64,000 nucleotides of DNA from contig JANQMJ010000013.1 in assembly GCA_028280115.1 (NCBI GenBank), positions 1 through 64,000 of the forward strand. Direction: 5' to 3'. The notes under the pieces were generated by a model. It was given only the letters and a program-made list of their open reading frames with translations. It was not told where the DNA came from and ran no database searches. Source of the stretch: Parvularculaceae bacterium (GTDB taxonomy: Bacteria; Pseudomonadota; Alphaproteobacteria; Caulobacterales; Parvularculaceae). Of the stretch, positions 40,113 to 48,755 are shown in pieces. The translations under genes and the position numbers were made by a program. Positions within the stretch are counted from its first letter, which is position 1. The number at the start of each line of letters is the position of its first letter.

Positions 40113-40158
40113 AACTTCATATTGACGTTGGCGGGAAGGTCTATCACTATATCTTGTG
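40113..40158 (+). promoter_or_regulatory. Paired NrdR-box-like sites at the nrdA promoter
   Basis: CACTATATCTTGTG at 40145-40158 matches the NrdR-box consensus (ACACTATATATTGTGT) well. A weaker copy, AACTTCATATTGAC, starts 32 bases earlier at 40113, the normal spacing of NrdR pairs. TTGACG at 40122-40127 may be the -35 box and the TATA part of the second box the -10, so NrdR bound with dATP would block the promoter. Confidence 0.6.
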
Positions 40159-40288
40159 CCGGTCGGGATGGCCGGCGATTCACAAAACAAGAGCAAAGCC
40201 GCGCCGGAAGCGGCCCCTTTCGGGCAACCGGCGACAGGGATTTGTTCGCCCTTTTTTCGGGGCCGGAACAGTAAGGGACGGGCAAGCG

Positions 40289-42295
40289 ATGGCGTTTTCG
40301 GAAGCGGCGAAAGAGTTGGATCAACCGGCAACAGAGGCGGCCGACGGCGGCGAACCCGCGCCCGCCGACGGCCTCGACAAGGCGCACAAAAGCGCGCGGC
40401 CCGACCTTAAATTGGTGCGCGACATCAAGATCGACCGGTCGCGCGACGCGCTTCTTACCGACTTCGGCAAGAAGACCATGGAGGACCGTTATCTCCTGCC
40501 CGGCGAAACGTTTCAGGACATGTTCGCCCGGGTCGCGCGCACCTATGGCGACGACGCCGATCACGCCCAGCGCATTTACGATTACATTTCCAAACTATGG
40601 TTCATGCCGGCGACCCCGGTCCTGTCCAATGGCGGGGCCGATCGCGGTCTGCCGATCTCGTGTTTCTTGAACGGCGTCGGCGATTCGCTCGACGACATTG
40701 TCGGCACCTGGAATGAAAACGTCGCGCTTGCTTCCAACGGCGGCGGCATCGGGACCTATTGGGGGGGCGTGCGCTCCATCGGCGAGAAGGTGAAACACGC
40801 GGGCGCCACCTCCGGCATCATTCCGTTCATCCGTGTCATGGATTCGCTCACGCTGGCGATTTCGCAAGGCTCCCTGCGGCGCGGCTCGGCGGCGTGTTAT
40901 CTCGACGTGCACCATCCGGAAATCGAGGAATTCCTCGAAATCCGCAAACCCTCGGGCGATTTCAACCGCAAGTCGTTAAACCTGCATCACGGCGTCAACA
41001 TCACCGACGAGTTCATGGAAGCGGCGGCCGAAGACGCGGAATTCGCGCTGAAATCGCCCAAGACCGGCGAGACCATCCGCACCGTGGGCGCGCGCAAGCT
41101 GTGGCAGAAGATCCTTGAAGTGCGTCTTGCGACCGGCGAGCCATATCTCATTTTCTCCGACACGGTGAACCGCCAGATGGCGAAACATCAGCGTGATCTC
41201 GGGCTCAAGGTTTCCACCTCCAACCTGTGCTCCGAGATCATGCTGCACACCGGGCCGGATCATCTCGGCGAGGAGCGCACGGCGGTGTGCTGTCTTTCCT
41301 CGATCAACGCGGAAAAATATCCCGAATGGAAGGAATGTCCGGAATTCATCGAGGACGTCATGCGCTTCCTCGACAATGTGTTGCAGGATTTCATCGACAA
41401 TGCGCCGGCCGCCATGGAGCGGGCGCGCTATTCGGCCATGCGCGAGCGCTCGGTGGGGCTCGGCCTGATGGGCTTTCATTCCTTCCTGCAAGAGATGAAC
41501 ATTCCCTTCGAAAGCGCCATGGCCAAGGCGTGGAACACGCGGCTGTTTAAACATATCCGCATGGGTGCGGACGCGGCCTCGGTAACGCTCGCCGAAGAGC
41601 GCGGGGCCTGCCCCGATGCGGAAGAACGCGGCATGAAGCAGCGCTTTTCCCACAAGCTCGCCATTGCGCCCACCGCCTCGATCTCGATCATCTGCGGCGG
41701 GTGTTCGCCGTGCATCGAGCCGATCCCGGCGAATGTCTACACCCACAAGACCCTGTCGGGGTCATTCACGGTCAAGAATGTGGCGCTGCAGGCGCTGCTC
41801 GCGGAAAAAGATCAGGATACGGATGAAACCTGGGCCTCGATCCTCGAACATGAAGGCTCGGTCCAGCATCTGGGCTGCCTGACCGACGACGAAAAGGCGG
41901 TGTTCAAGACCGCGTTCGAAATCGACCAGCGCTGGGTCGTCGAACTTGCCGCCGACCGCGCGCCCTATATCTGTCAGGGCCAGTCGGTGAACGTCTTCCT
42001 GCCCGGCGACATCGATAAATGGGACCTGCACATGCTGCATTGGACGGCGTGGGAAAAGGGCGTCAAGTCGCTTTACTATTGCCGCTCCAAGTCGCTCGCC
42101 CGCGCATCCTACGCCAACGGCAAAAAGACCGGAAACGGCGCGATACCGCCGGAAGGTCCTGGGATGGGGACCCAGGACGCAGCCCTGGGCGAGCAAGGCG
42201 CGCCCAACGGCGCCGATCCACAAGCCGAAGGCGTCGAACAGATGATGCAAGCCGCCGCCCGGACGGACTATGACGAGTGTCTGTCTTGTCAGTGA
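40289..42295 (+). CDS. nrdA: Ribonucleoside-diphosphate reductase, class I large subunit
   Basis: The large subunit of a class I ribonucleotide reductase, 668 residues. Landmarks: TPVLSNGGADRGLPISCFLN with the first redox cysteine, SNLCSEIMLHTG with the radical cysteine region, GLGLMGFHSFLQ, and the C-terminal cysteine pair DECLSCQ that passes electrons from thioredoxin. There is no N-terminal ATP-cone. The ATG at 40289, after AAGGGACGGG, fits the family; the frame is open back to 40100, but that part covers the promoter. Normally nrdB follows. Here an unrelated AT-rich gene begins four bases after the stop. Confidence 0.92.
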   Translation: MAFSEAAKELDQPATEAADGGEPAPADGLDKAHKSARPDLKLVRDIKIDRSRDALLTDFGKKTMEDRYLLPGETFQDMFARVARTYGDDADHAQRIYDYISKLWFMPATPVLSNGGADRGLPISCFLNGVGDSLDDIVGTWNENVALASNGGGIGTYWGGVRSIGEKVKHAGATSGIIPFIRVMDSLTLAISQGSLRRGSAACYLDVHHPEIEEFLEIRKPSGDFNRKSLNLHHGVNITDEFMEAAAEDAEFALKSPKTGETIRTVGARKLWQKILEVRLATGEPYLIFSDTVNRQMAKHQRDLGLKVSTSNLCSEIMLHTGPDHLGEERTAVCCLSSINAEKYPEWKECPEFIEDVMRFLDNVLQDFIDNAPAAMERARYSAMRERSVGLGLMGFHSFLQEMNIPFESAMAKAWNTRLFKHIRMGADAASVTLAEERGACPDAEERGMKQRFSHKLAIAPTASISIICGGCSPCIEPIPANVYTHKTLSGSFTVKNVALQALLAEKDQDTDETWASILEHEGSVQHLGCLTDDEKAVFKTAFEIDQRWVVELAADRAPYICQGQSVNVFLPGDIDKWDLHMLHWTAWEKGVKSLYYCRSKSLARASYANGKKTGNGAIPPEGPGMGTQDAALGEQGAPNGADPQAEGVEQMMQAAARTDYDECLSCQ

Positions 42296-42298
42296 GTT

Positions 42299-43240
42299 AT
42301 GAAATCTTTGGGCGCTAAAGATCCTTGCTGGTGCGGCTCAGAGAAGGCTTTTCGGGACTGTCATAAATTACAACCAGCACATGAAGCGAACACCATAAAC
42401 GCGCAAGCTGGTGTAACCCGGAAAATGCAACGGTGGAAGAAGTGTTATCACTGGGGCGCACCACAAGAATGCGCAAGAAAAATTATTCGGGCACATACAA
42501 TTCAAAGAAAGGGTATTTTGCGGCATATACTTGATTCCTCACAACACTGTCTGACTTTTAAAGAGCCAAATAACGATCAATCGAACTTGCCGATACCAAA
42601 AGAAGTTGGGTGGCGAAACGCAACTGCGTTTTTTGGATTCTGCGAAGATCATGATCGGTTGTTTTCAGAGATTGAAGACGGAAACTTCAATGTGTGCAGC
42701 AGAAATCTTTTGCTTGCAGCCTATCGGGTCGTTTCTTTTGAATTCCATCAGAAAGATGCATTAATTGATGCTTTCGAGCATTTTTTTACGGACCATCCTG
42801 AGTTGAAAGGAAACGCTCAATTTGAAGCAATGCTAGATGTGCAACGAGAAGGCCTGAGAAATGCGTCAAAGTTTTCGGCACAACTAGCAAGTGACTTGCA
42901 AAATGGACGCTCATCACTTCAGCATGCTATCATCGAAATCAACGGGCAAGCTGAATTTCTTGCCTCTGGCACGCCTTCCCCCGGAAAAATAGATAGCGGT
43001 CCCCGCATCGCACTTCTAGGAACAAAATTGCCTCTCGATGGTTTTCTATTCGTATCTGTCCACGAACAAAGGGAAGGATATGTTTGGTGCTTTTCTTATC
43101 CTGAGGCTGATGAAATTGCTGAAGCATACGTAAGGCTTATCATCGATAATGAAACCAATGTGAATTGGACCATTCTCCCGCATTTGATTTGTCAGTACTG
43201 TGAGCATACTTTTTTTCATGGCGTTGGTGGCAAACGCTAG
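42299..43240 (+). CDS. SEC-C-motif protein, probable horizontally acquired insertion after nrdA
   Basis: A protein of 313 residues. It starts with a SEC-C zinc motif (DPCWCGSEKAFRDCH, residues 8-22). Next comes HTIQRKGILRHILD (about residue 67), which together with the following NDQSNLPIPKEVGWRNATAF recalls HNH-like proteins carrying a SEC-C motif, and FGFCEDHDRLFSEIE. The rest is unfamiliar, with a CQYCEHTFFH pair near the end. Codon use is strikingly AT-rich against the GC-rich neighbours. The ATG lies three bases after the nrdA stop, with no good ribosome-binding site, so it is probably translated by coupling. Function unknown; the plan suggests a nucleic-acid-acting or defence protein. 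Confidence 0.75.
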   Translation: MKSLGAKDPCWCGSEKAFRDCHKLQPAHEANTINAQAGVTRKMQRWKKCYHWGAPQECARKIIRAHTIQRKGILRHILDSSQHCLTFKEPNNDQSNLPIPKEVGWRNATAFFGFCEDHDRLFSEIEDGNFNVCSRNLLLAAYRVVSFEFHQKDALIDAFEHFFTDHPELKGNAQFEAMLDVQREGLRNASKFSAQLASDLQNGRSSLQHAIIEINGQAEFLASGTPSPGKIDSGPRIALLGTKLPLDGFLFVSVHEQREGYVWCFSYPEADEIAEAYVRLIIDNETNVNWTILPHLICQYCEHTFFHGVGGKR

Positions 43241-43370
43241 ATTTTAAGCAGCGAACTATGCTGCGCTCTCTAGCTGGCGACTTATTTAATGAGATTAACA
43301 CTAAGGAACTATGTTTCATGCCAACCACTAGAGAACACATCAACGCCTATTTTCTTTAGCAGCTAAACCC

Positions 43371-43432
43371 TCCCCGCTCATTCCCGCGGAGGCGGAAATC
43401 CAGGCCCGACTCCGGCTTTCGCCGGAGAGAAC
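43371..43432. repeat. Composite hairpin repeat (inverted copy)
   Basis: On the minus strand the stretch reads CCGGCGAAAGCCGG, then GTCGGGCCTGGAT, then TCCGCCTCCGCGGGAATGAG. It is the same order as at 58948-59046 and, in part, at 17975-18035. It lies between the SEC-C gene and the DUF423 gene and begins immediately before the GC-rich core DNA resumes. Confidence 0.6.
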
Positions 43433-43452
43433 GCACGGCTAAAACTGCGCGG

Positions 43453-43818
43453 ATGAAACCGCCCATGCCCCGCCTCATCCTCGCCGCCGCCGTCACAGGT
43501 TTTCTCTGCGTCGCGCTTGGCGCGTTCGGCGCGCACGGGCTGGAAGAAAAACTCGCGGCGGAAGCGAAGGGCTGGTGGGAGACGGCAACGCTTTACGGTC
43601 TTGTCCACGGAGTCGCGGCGCTCAGCGTTTCGCTGACCGGCCGCAAAACCTTCGCGGCAGCGGGCTGGGCGTTCGTTCTCGGCGCGGTTTTCTTTTCCGG
43701 CTCGCTTTATGCGATGGCGCTGGGCGCGCCGCGCGCGCTGGGCATGATCGCGCCTCTGGGCGGGGTTTCGTTTCTGATCGGCTGGGCGCTTGCGGGCCTG
43801 GCTGCGCTGCGGCGGTGA
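43453..43818 (+). CDS. DUF423 family membrane protein
   Basis: A protein of 121 residues with four membrane helices. LCVALGAFGAHGLEEKLAAE at the first loop and TATLYGLVHGVAAL in the second helix are the DUF423 (YwdK/YgdD-like) signature, as is FFSGSLYAMALGAPRALGMI. The role of these small inner-membrane proteins is not established. It lies alone between repeats. Confidence 0.92.
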   Translation: MKPPMPRLILAAAVTGFLCVALGAFGAHGLEEKLAAEAKGWWETATLYGLVHGVAALSVSLTGRKTFAAAGWAFVLGAVFFSGSLYAMALGAPRALGMIAPLGGVSFLIGWALAGLAALRR

Positions 43819-43827
43819 CGGGCTGAC

Positions 43828-43891
43828 ACCACTCCTTCTTCCCCCGCTTGCGGGAGACACCTCCCCCATTCATGGGGGAGGAAGGGCCGGA
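43828..43891. repeat. CACCTCCCCC-type hairpin repeat, short copy
   Basis: TCCCCCGCTTGCGGGAGACA is followed by CCTCCCCCATTCATGGGGGAGG. Both are hairpins, and both halves occur in longer versions at 56751-56874 and 59103-59240. This is the shortest member of the family in the window. Confidence 0.6.
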
Positions 43892-43958
43892 TGAGACCGC
43901 GATGAAATGGATAAAATAGAACGCTTCCGGCGCCATTTCGGGGCGCCGCGACAGCGGG

Positions 43959-44048
43959 CTAGCGGCCGCGCAGCGACAACAGGCTCGACGCGCCAAGCGC
44001 CGCGGTGACGGCGATAAAAACGATCAGGGCCAGTTCCACGACGCCCAT
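43959..44048 (-). CDS. 29-residue membrane micro-protein (paralogue 1)
   Basis: ATG at 44048 with AGGAGA seven bases upstream opens a 29-codon frame: MGVVELALIVFIAVTAALGA followed by SSLLSLRGR. One hydrophobic helix with an acidic residue at position 5 and a basic end. It aligns with the next micro-protein (MGxVExxLIVFI in both), which makes coding much more likely. It is too short for most gene finders. Function unknown. Confidence 0.6.
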   Translation of the reverse strand: MGVVELALIVFIAVTAALGASSLLSLRGR

Positions 44049-44211
44049 GGGATTTCTCCTTTGCCTGCCGGGCTCTCGGCCGCCCGCGATTGCGGCGGAA
44101 ATGGGGCGAGCGCGGCGGATTTTAAAGACACGGGCTCATCACAAACAGCGGCGCAGCGCTGAAAGGAGCGCAAAAACGGTCAAACCGTGAAGGCCGTCCG
44201 GAGGCCGGATT

Positions 44212-44331
44212 TCAGGAGTTCGCAGCGTCCTCAGTACGGCCGCGGCGGCGCAGGCCCGAAACGAGGCGCGATGCGGCCAGCGCCGTCATGACGACAATGA
44301 AGACGATCAGCGTGATCTCGACGGCCCCCAT
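44212..44331 (-). CDS. 39-residue membrane micro-protein (paralogue 2)
   Basis: ATG at 44331 with GGAGAGG six bases upstream opens a 39-codon frame: MGAVEITLIVFIVVMTALAA, then SRLVSGLRRRGRTEDAANS. It shares MG-V-E--LIVFI-V--AL-AS with the micro-protein at 43959-44048, 160 bases downstream on the same strand. Both have one membrane helix, an early glutamate and an arginine-rich end facing the cytoplasm. A tandem duplication kept under selection is the simplest reading. Function unknown. Confidence 0.6.
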   Translation of the reverse strand: MGAVEITLIVFIVVMTALAASRLVSGLRRRGRTEDAANS

Positions 44332-44416
44332 GGCGCCTCTCCGCTGGATAAAATGGACCCTGAAGAATGTCTTGATTCGGGCGCAGTCAGAACGCCCGCA
44401 GGACCATCTGGGCGGG

Positions 44417-44818
44417 TTATTTCGAGCCCGGCGTCATCGCTTTGAGACAGACCCGGCCGAAATCGGCCGCTATGACGAACAGGCCCAGCGCCACGCCGCG
44501 ATGGATCTCGCCGCTGAACTGATACGTATTCCAGGCATAAAGCCCGACCCCGGCGAAAATGACGATGCGCGCGAGCATGGTTGCGCCGAAGTTTACGGTT
44601 TTCGCCGCCAGCCGCTTTTTGCGCTGCTGAGGCGTTTCATCGATCATGTTTTTGCGAATGCGCGAAACGTCCGGTTCGACGCTGACGCGCCGCTGGGGCG
44701 TTGCTTCGCTAACGCTCGCGCCGGCGGGCATCACCGCCGCGCCGCCGCCGGAAACCGCCGCCAGACGCGCGGCGCTGACTTGAAAAGCTGGTTGTTGTTT
44801 CGCGCCAAAAGCCATCAA
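44417..44818 (-). CDS. Hypothetical membrane protein, 133 residues
   Basis: A protein of 133 residues. The N-terminal half is Ala/Ser/Pro-rich and probably disordered. TPQQRKKRLAAKTVNF leads into two membrane segments (about 80-98 and 105-125: LARIVIFAGVGLYAWNTYQF, HRGVALGLFVIAADFG). It is the first of three small membrane-protein genes in a row on the minus strand. No family recognised. Confidence 0.6.
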   Translation of the reverse strand: MMAFGAKQQPAFQVSAARLAAVSGGGAAVMPAGASVSEATPQRRVSVEPDVSRIRKNMIDETPQQRKKRLAAKTVNFGATMLARIVIFAGVGLYAWNTYQFSGEIHRGVALGLFVIAADFGRVCLKAMTPGSK

Positions 44819-44914
44819 TTTAGTCCTATTTGCCGCTGCCGGCTTAACTTATGGCCAATAAGATTTTAATTTTCGTAAAATCGATATTTCGAATTTTATC
44901 GAACGCGAAAACGC

Positions 44915-44945
44915 AAAAAAAAACGGGCGGTCCAAAGACCGCCCG
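44915..44945 (-). terminator. Intrinsic terminator of the second TonB-dependent receptor
   Basis: On the minus strand CGGGCGGTC, loop TTTG, GACCGCCCG is followed by a run of nine or ten T. The hairpin starts about 30 bases after the stop of the receptor gene, the best intrinsic terminator in the window. Confidence 0.85.
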
Positions 44946-44975
44946 CTTTTATTGTCCCCTCCGACGCGTCGGCGT

Positions 44976-47900
44976 TTAGAAGCGGAAGCCGAAGGCGCCG
45001 CCCCAGCGCCGCGGTTCCAGGATGAATTGGTTGATGAACGTGCCCTGCGCCTGGGCGCCGGTGAATTGGCCGGTCACCGCATCGTTGTTGGTCACGTTCT
45101 GTGCGAACAGGCGGAAGTACCAGTTGCCTTCTTCCGGCGCCAAGGTCGCCTGCAGATTGAGGTGGCCGTATTCGTCGACGAAATCGGCGGCGCGGTTGAA
45201 CTGGCCGGAATAGAAGCTGCCCTGACGGTAATAGTCAAAGCGCGGGGTGAAGATGAGATTGTCGCCGATCCGGAAGTCAACCTCGCCGCCCACGGCAAGG
45301 GTGTATTCCGGCGCCTGGGGCAGTTCGTTGCCGTCAAGATTGACCGGCAGGCCCGACGCCGAAAACTCATATTGCGGCGCGCCCATCGGCAGCGTGGCGT
45401 TAACACCGTCGACAATGGTGCCGAGCGTGCTGCACAGCGGAACGAACGGCGTGACCACGCCGAAGCCCGGAACGGTCTGTCCGACCAGGCTGGGCAGGCC
45501 GTTATTGTCGACCACGCAGGCGATGCCCTGGATAACGTCGCGATAGACGTCGACATCCTGGAAGCCGGCCGGATTGGCCGGATCGATGATGAACGCCTCG
45601 CCGAATTCCGTATCCAGCCACGACGCCGTCACATTGAAGCGCATAAAGTCGGTCGGCCGAATGACGAATTCGCCTTCGAGGCCGTACATCTTGGCGCCGA
45701 CATTATCGATGACCGAGGTCAGGCCGATAATGTTGGTGACCTGAAGATTAGAGTAGTCGTAATAAAACCCGGCCAGATTGGCGCGCAGGGCACCGTCGAG
45801 CAAGATCAGCTTAGCGCCGACTTCATAGGCGTTGATGGTCTCGTCTTCAAAGGTCTCATTAAAGACCAGCGAGCCCGTCGATGGCGGGTTGACGCCGCCG
45901 GGCTTAAAGCCGCGGGAATAGGACGCATAAAGGTTTTGCCCCGGCGAGAACTCCCATTGCACCACGGCGCGGCCGGTGACCGCGTCGAAGGTCAGATCGG
46001 TGAGCGCGAAATCGGACACCGCGCCGGTGGTTCCTTCCATGGTCGGCGCAGAGTCGAGTATGGCCTGCAAGGCGTCCGGCGTCGTGCCGATCGGCAGCGC
46101 CGGCGCGATCGGCGCGCCCGCCAGAAACGCGTTGAAGCTGGCGAGGAACGAGTTGCGGTCGAACGTGCTGATTTTGTCGTTGTTATAGCGGGCGCCGACG
46201 GTGACTTTCAGCGTGTCCGTGACATCCCAATAGGCTTCGCCGAACACCGAAACCGAACGCAGCGTAGAATCCACCGAGTTGTTGTTGAACGTCGGCGAAT
46301 AGAACGAAAAGACCCCTGCCGGATTGATGAAATCGGCCGGAAGCTCCCCGGCGGCGGCCAGCGTGTGCGCCACCAGCGTGCCGCCGACGACCCCGAAATA
46401 GTCAAGCGTATTTAACGACACGTTGAAGTCGGCGCCGTCGGCCGACTTGTCCCTGAGATAGTTCGCGCCGAAGATGAAGTTGAACGGGCTGTCGAAATTC
46501 GACGCCACGATGCCCTCGAACGTATAGTATTTGGTCGCGCCGATGCTCTGCTCGACGCCGGAAATGTTGTTGCTCCTCGAAAACACCTCGCCGGTGATGA
46601 CGCCGCCTTCCGAACCGACCTGGGATGTCGGCAGACCGTTGGCGTAGAACGCCGGCAGGCCGCTGTTGCTCGGCAACACAGGCGACGGGAACATGACGGG
46701 GACGCCGCCGCCGGAGGTGGAAAGGCCGGCCAGCACCGTCGACGGGTGGGGCAGCATGGAAAAATCCGGCACGGCGAAGGCCGGGCCGACGCCGCCGTCG
46801 GTGTCGCGGATCGAATTGACCGACGTATCGCCATAGCCGCCGTTGAGCTTGACCGAGAAGTTCTCGAAGTCGTGGGCGAGATTGAAGCTGATGAAAAGCT
46901 CGTCCGACACGTAGCGCGGATCGGTATCGAGCGCGACCTGGCGAAGATCGGTCGGCTGCGTCAGCCCTTGCAGCGCCGCATAATCGATCGGATTGCCCAT
47001 CAGATCGACCGGCGAAAACAGGCCGTAGCCGGCAAACGTATTCGCCAGGGCGGCGCCGAAACTCGCAGACGTGCTGGCGATGATGTTCGGCACATCGGCC
47101 GCCGTAATCAGGTTCAGGCCCAATTGCTGTTGCGCGACCTGCTGGCCGAAACTTGCGCCGATCTGCCGGCCGAGACGGTTGCCGATGGCGCCTAACGACT
47201 GAGCGCTCGCGATGGTCGAGATCGTGCCGTTGATGTTGGGCTGGTCGAAGCCAAGGGTTTCAAATCCCGGCGTGCCGACGAGGCCGGTGGCGCAGCCCAG
47301 CACCGGATGGGAGTTGCAGCGCACTTTCTGGAAGCTGGTGCGGTTGTCGTCTTCCTTGAAATAGCTGGCCGCGACGTCGATGGTGGTGTTGTCGGTCGGA
47401 TACCAGCGCACCGATCCGCGCACCGAATAAACGTCGCGATCGTCGATGCGGTTGCCGGTGGCGACGTTTTCCGTAAATCCGTCGCGCTGGATGATCGCGC
47501 CGGCGACGCGCACCGCCAGGGTGTCGTTGATCGGCATGTTGATATGGCCGGTGGCCTTGATGTGGTCGAACGTGCCGTATTGCAACTCGGCGGCGGCGGT
47601 GACTTCGTCGGGCGAGGCTTTGGCGGTGATGACGTTGAGAACGCCGCCGGTGGCGTTGCGCCCGAACAGCGTGCCCTGCGGACCGCGCAGAATTTCGACG
47701 CGCTCGACATCGTAAAATTCGGTCTCGAAAAGGCGCGAAGAACTTTGGGGAATGTCGTTCTGGTGAATTGAGATCGAGTCGGTCGAGGTCGAGGCCACCG
47801 CCAGCTGGCTGACGCCGCGGATCGAAATCACGGAGGATGTAAACTGGCTCTTGGTGAAGCTCAGGTTCGGCGTATTGAACTGAATGTCCGTAAAGCCTTC

Positions 47901-48110
47901 GATCTGGCGATCCTGGAGATCGGCGGATCCCAGCGCGGTCACCGAAATCGGCACATCCTGCAGCGATTGCTCCTGACGCTGAGAGGTGACCACGATGATG
48001 TCGTCCGGTTCCTGCGCCATGGCGGCGTGGGAAAGGACGCTGGTGGCCGCGCCGAGCAGCAGTGCGGCGGAGAGTTTTGCGGTGGTTGTCTTAACGCTCA
48101 TGACGCTCAT
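44976..48110 (-). CDS. TonB-dependent receptor (second)
   Basis: An outer-membrane receptor of 1044 residues. MSVMSVKTTTAKLSAALLLG starts a signal peptide that ends near HAAMAQ; the plug begins DDIIVVTSQRQEQSLQDVPI, with LRGPQGTLFGRNATGGVLNV as landmark. The barrel ends in ...GGAFGFRF with terminal phenylalanine. The ATG at 48110 is used because AGGGG lies nine bases before it and the signal peptide begins there; the frame is open to 48272. The length is above average, with long extracellular loops. Such receptors of the 'SQRQEQSLQDVP' type usually take up polycyclic or plant compounds. No transporter or enzyme accompanies it. Confidence 0.92.
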   Translation of the reverse strand: MSVMSVKTTTAKLSAALLLGAATSVLSHAAMAQEPDDIIVVTSQRQEQSLQDVPISVTALGSADLQDRQIEGFTDIQFNTPNLSFTKSQFTSSVISIRGVSQLAVASTSTDSISIHQNDIPQSSSRLFETEFYDVERVEILRGPQGTLFGRNATGGVLNVITAKASPDEVTAAAELQYGTFDHIKATGHINMPINDTLAVRVAGAIIQRDGFTENVATGNRIDDRDVYSVRGSVRWYPTDNTTIDVAASYFKEDDNRTSFQKVRCNSHPVLGCATGLVGTPGFETLGFDQPNINGTISTIASAQSLGAIGNRLGRQIGASFGQQVAQQQLGLNLITAADVPNIIASTSASFGAALANTFAGYGLFSPVDLMGNPIDYAALQGLTQPTDLRQVALDTDPRYVSDELFISFNLAHDFENFSVKLNGGYGDTSVNSIRDTDGGVGPAFAVPDFSMLPHPSTVLAGLSTSGGGVPVMFPSPVLPSNSGLPAFYANGLPTSQVGSEGGVITGEVFSRSNNISGVEQSIGATKYYTFEGIVASNFDSPFNFIFGANYLRDKSADGADFNVSLNTLDYFGVVGGTLVAHTLAAAGELPADFINPAGVFSFYSPTFNNNSVDSTLRSVSVFGEAYWDVTDTLKVTVGARYNNDKISTFDRNSFLASFNAFLAGAPIAPALPIGTTPDALQAILDSAPTMEGTTGAVSDFALTDLTFDAVTGRAVVQWEFSPGQNLYASYSRGFKPGGVNPPSTGSLVFNETFEDETINAYEVGAKLILLDGALRANLAGFYYDYSNLQVTNIIGLTSVIDNVGAKMYGLEGEFVIRPTDFMRFNVTASWLDTEFGEAFIIDPANPAGFQDVDVYRDVIQGIACVVDNNGLPSLVGQTVPGFGVVTPFVPLCSTLGTIVDGVNATLPMGAPQYEFSASGLPVNLDGNELPQAPEYTLAVGGEVDFRIGDNLIFTPRFDYYRQGSFYSGQFNRAADFVDEYGHLNLQATLAPEEGNWYFRLFAQNVTNNDAVTGQFTGAQAQGTFINQFILEPRRWGGAFGFRF

Positions 48111-48633
48111 GTTTCGACCCCTTGACTGACCCCTCTCTGGAGGGACCCTTTTTCTGCGGCAGCCCTTGCGGCGGCGGCCGTTAAGCCGTTTTCGCGCGTC
48201 CCTCGCATGCCGTCCAGACGGCGGTGCAGTTTCACGCGATTGCAGCGAGCAACCGTTACCAAATGGCAACAACGCCCCCGACGACGCATTGTGCGCCGCA
48301 CGATGCTTAACCGAACGGGTTAATCTGTCATGAATACCGGCGGATTATCAAGCGTTCACGCCCATTGCGCCGCTGAAAAAGCCAGATCGGCAGAAAATTG
48401 CCCGCAGCGGTTGTAACCGTCCAGGGCGCCGGCGGGGGGCTGATGGAGCCGGACGAACAAAGTTCGAACCAAAATGGCTTGCCGGGCCCCGCGCGCGAAG
48501 GCGCGCAAACGATAAAACAGGCGGTTTCGGTCCGCCTTCGCCCTACGGACTTCGGCGGGACATCCGCTTCGCACGCGCCCGCCTTGTCACGCCGGAGCTA
48601 GATTTTGGCAAAGCCAAAATCAGCGAAGGCGGA
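48111..48633. other. Intergenic region upstream of the second receptor
   Basis: About 520 bases between the receptor start and tRNA-Val. The part next to the receptor has small hairpins (CCTCTCTGGAGGGACC, GCCGTCCAGACGGC). I could not fix a promoter. Short open frames here have poor composition and no ribosome-binding site, so I see no gene. The right end holds the hairpin annotated at 48601. Confidence 0.45.
48601..48621 (-). terminator. Hairpin after tRNA-Val
   Basis: GATTTTGGC-AAA-GCCAAAATC is a perfect nine-base inverted repeat, 13 bases beyond the CCA end of tRNA-Val on the minus strand. No long T run follows outside the stem, though the stem itself ends in TTTT. It is a likely 3' processing or termination signal. 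Confidence 0.45.
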
Positions 48634-48708
48634 TGGTGGGCGCGGCTGGGTTCGAACCAGCGACCCCTACGGTGTGAACGTAGTGCTCTTCCGCTGAGCT
48701 ACGCGCCC
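48634..48708 (-). tRNA. tRNA-Val (anticodon CAC)
   Basis: Read on the minus strand from 48708: GGGCGCGTAGCTCAGCGG begins the acceptor and D arms, CTACGTTCACACCGTAG is the anticodon arm with anticodon CAC (valine GUG), and GCTGGTTCGAACCCAGC the TPsiC arm. CGCGCCC pairs with the 5' end, and ACCA follows. All arms pair well; length 75 bases with encoded CCA. Confidence 0.95.
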
Positions 48709-48755
48709 GCAAACGCTGGATTTAGCCCCTGGGCGCGCGCGCAACAAGCGCGAAA

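Noticed and set aside
43240..43452. Insertion sequence bordering the SEC-C gene
   Set aside because: No transposase text and no terminal inverted repeats were found at either side of 42296-43370; only the composite repeat follows.
48398..48601. Plus-strand frame of 67 codons before tRNA-Val
   Set aside because: No ribosome-binding site, low-complexity text and location in a hairpin-rich spacer.
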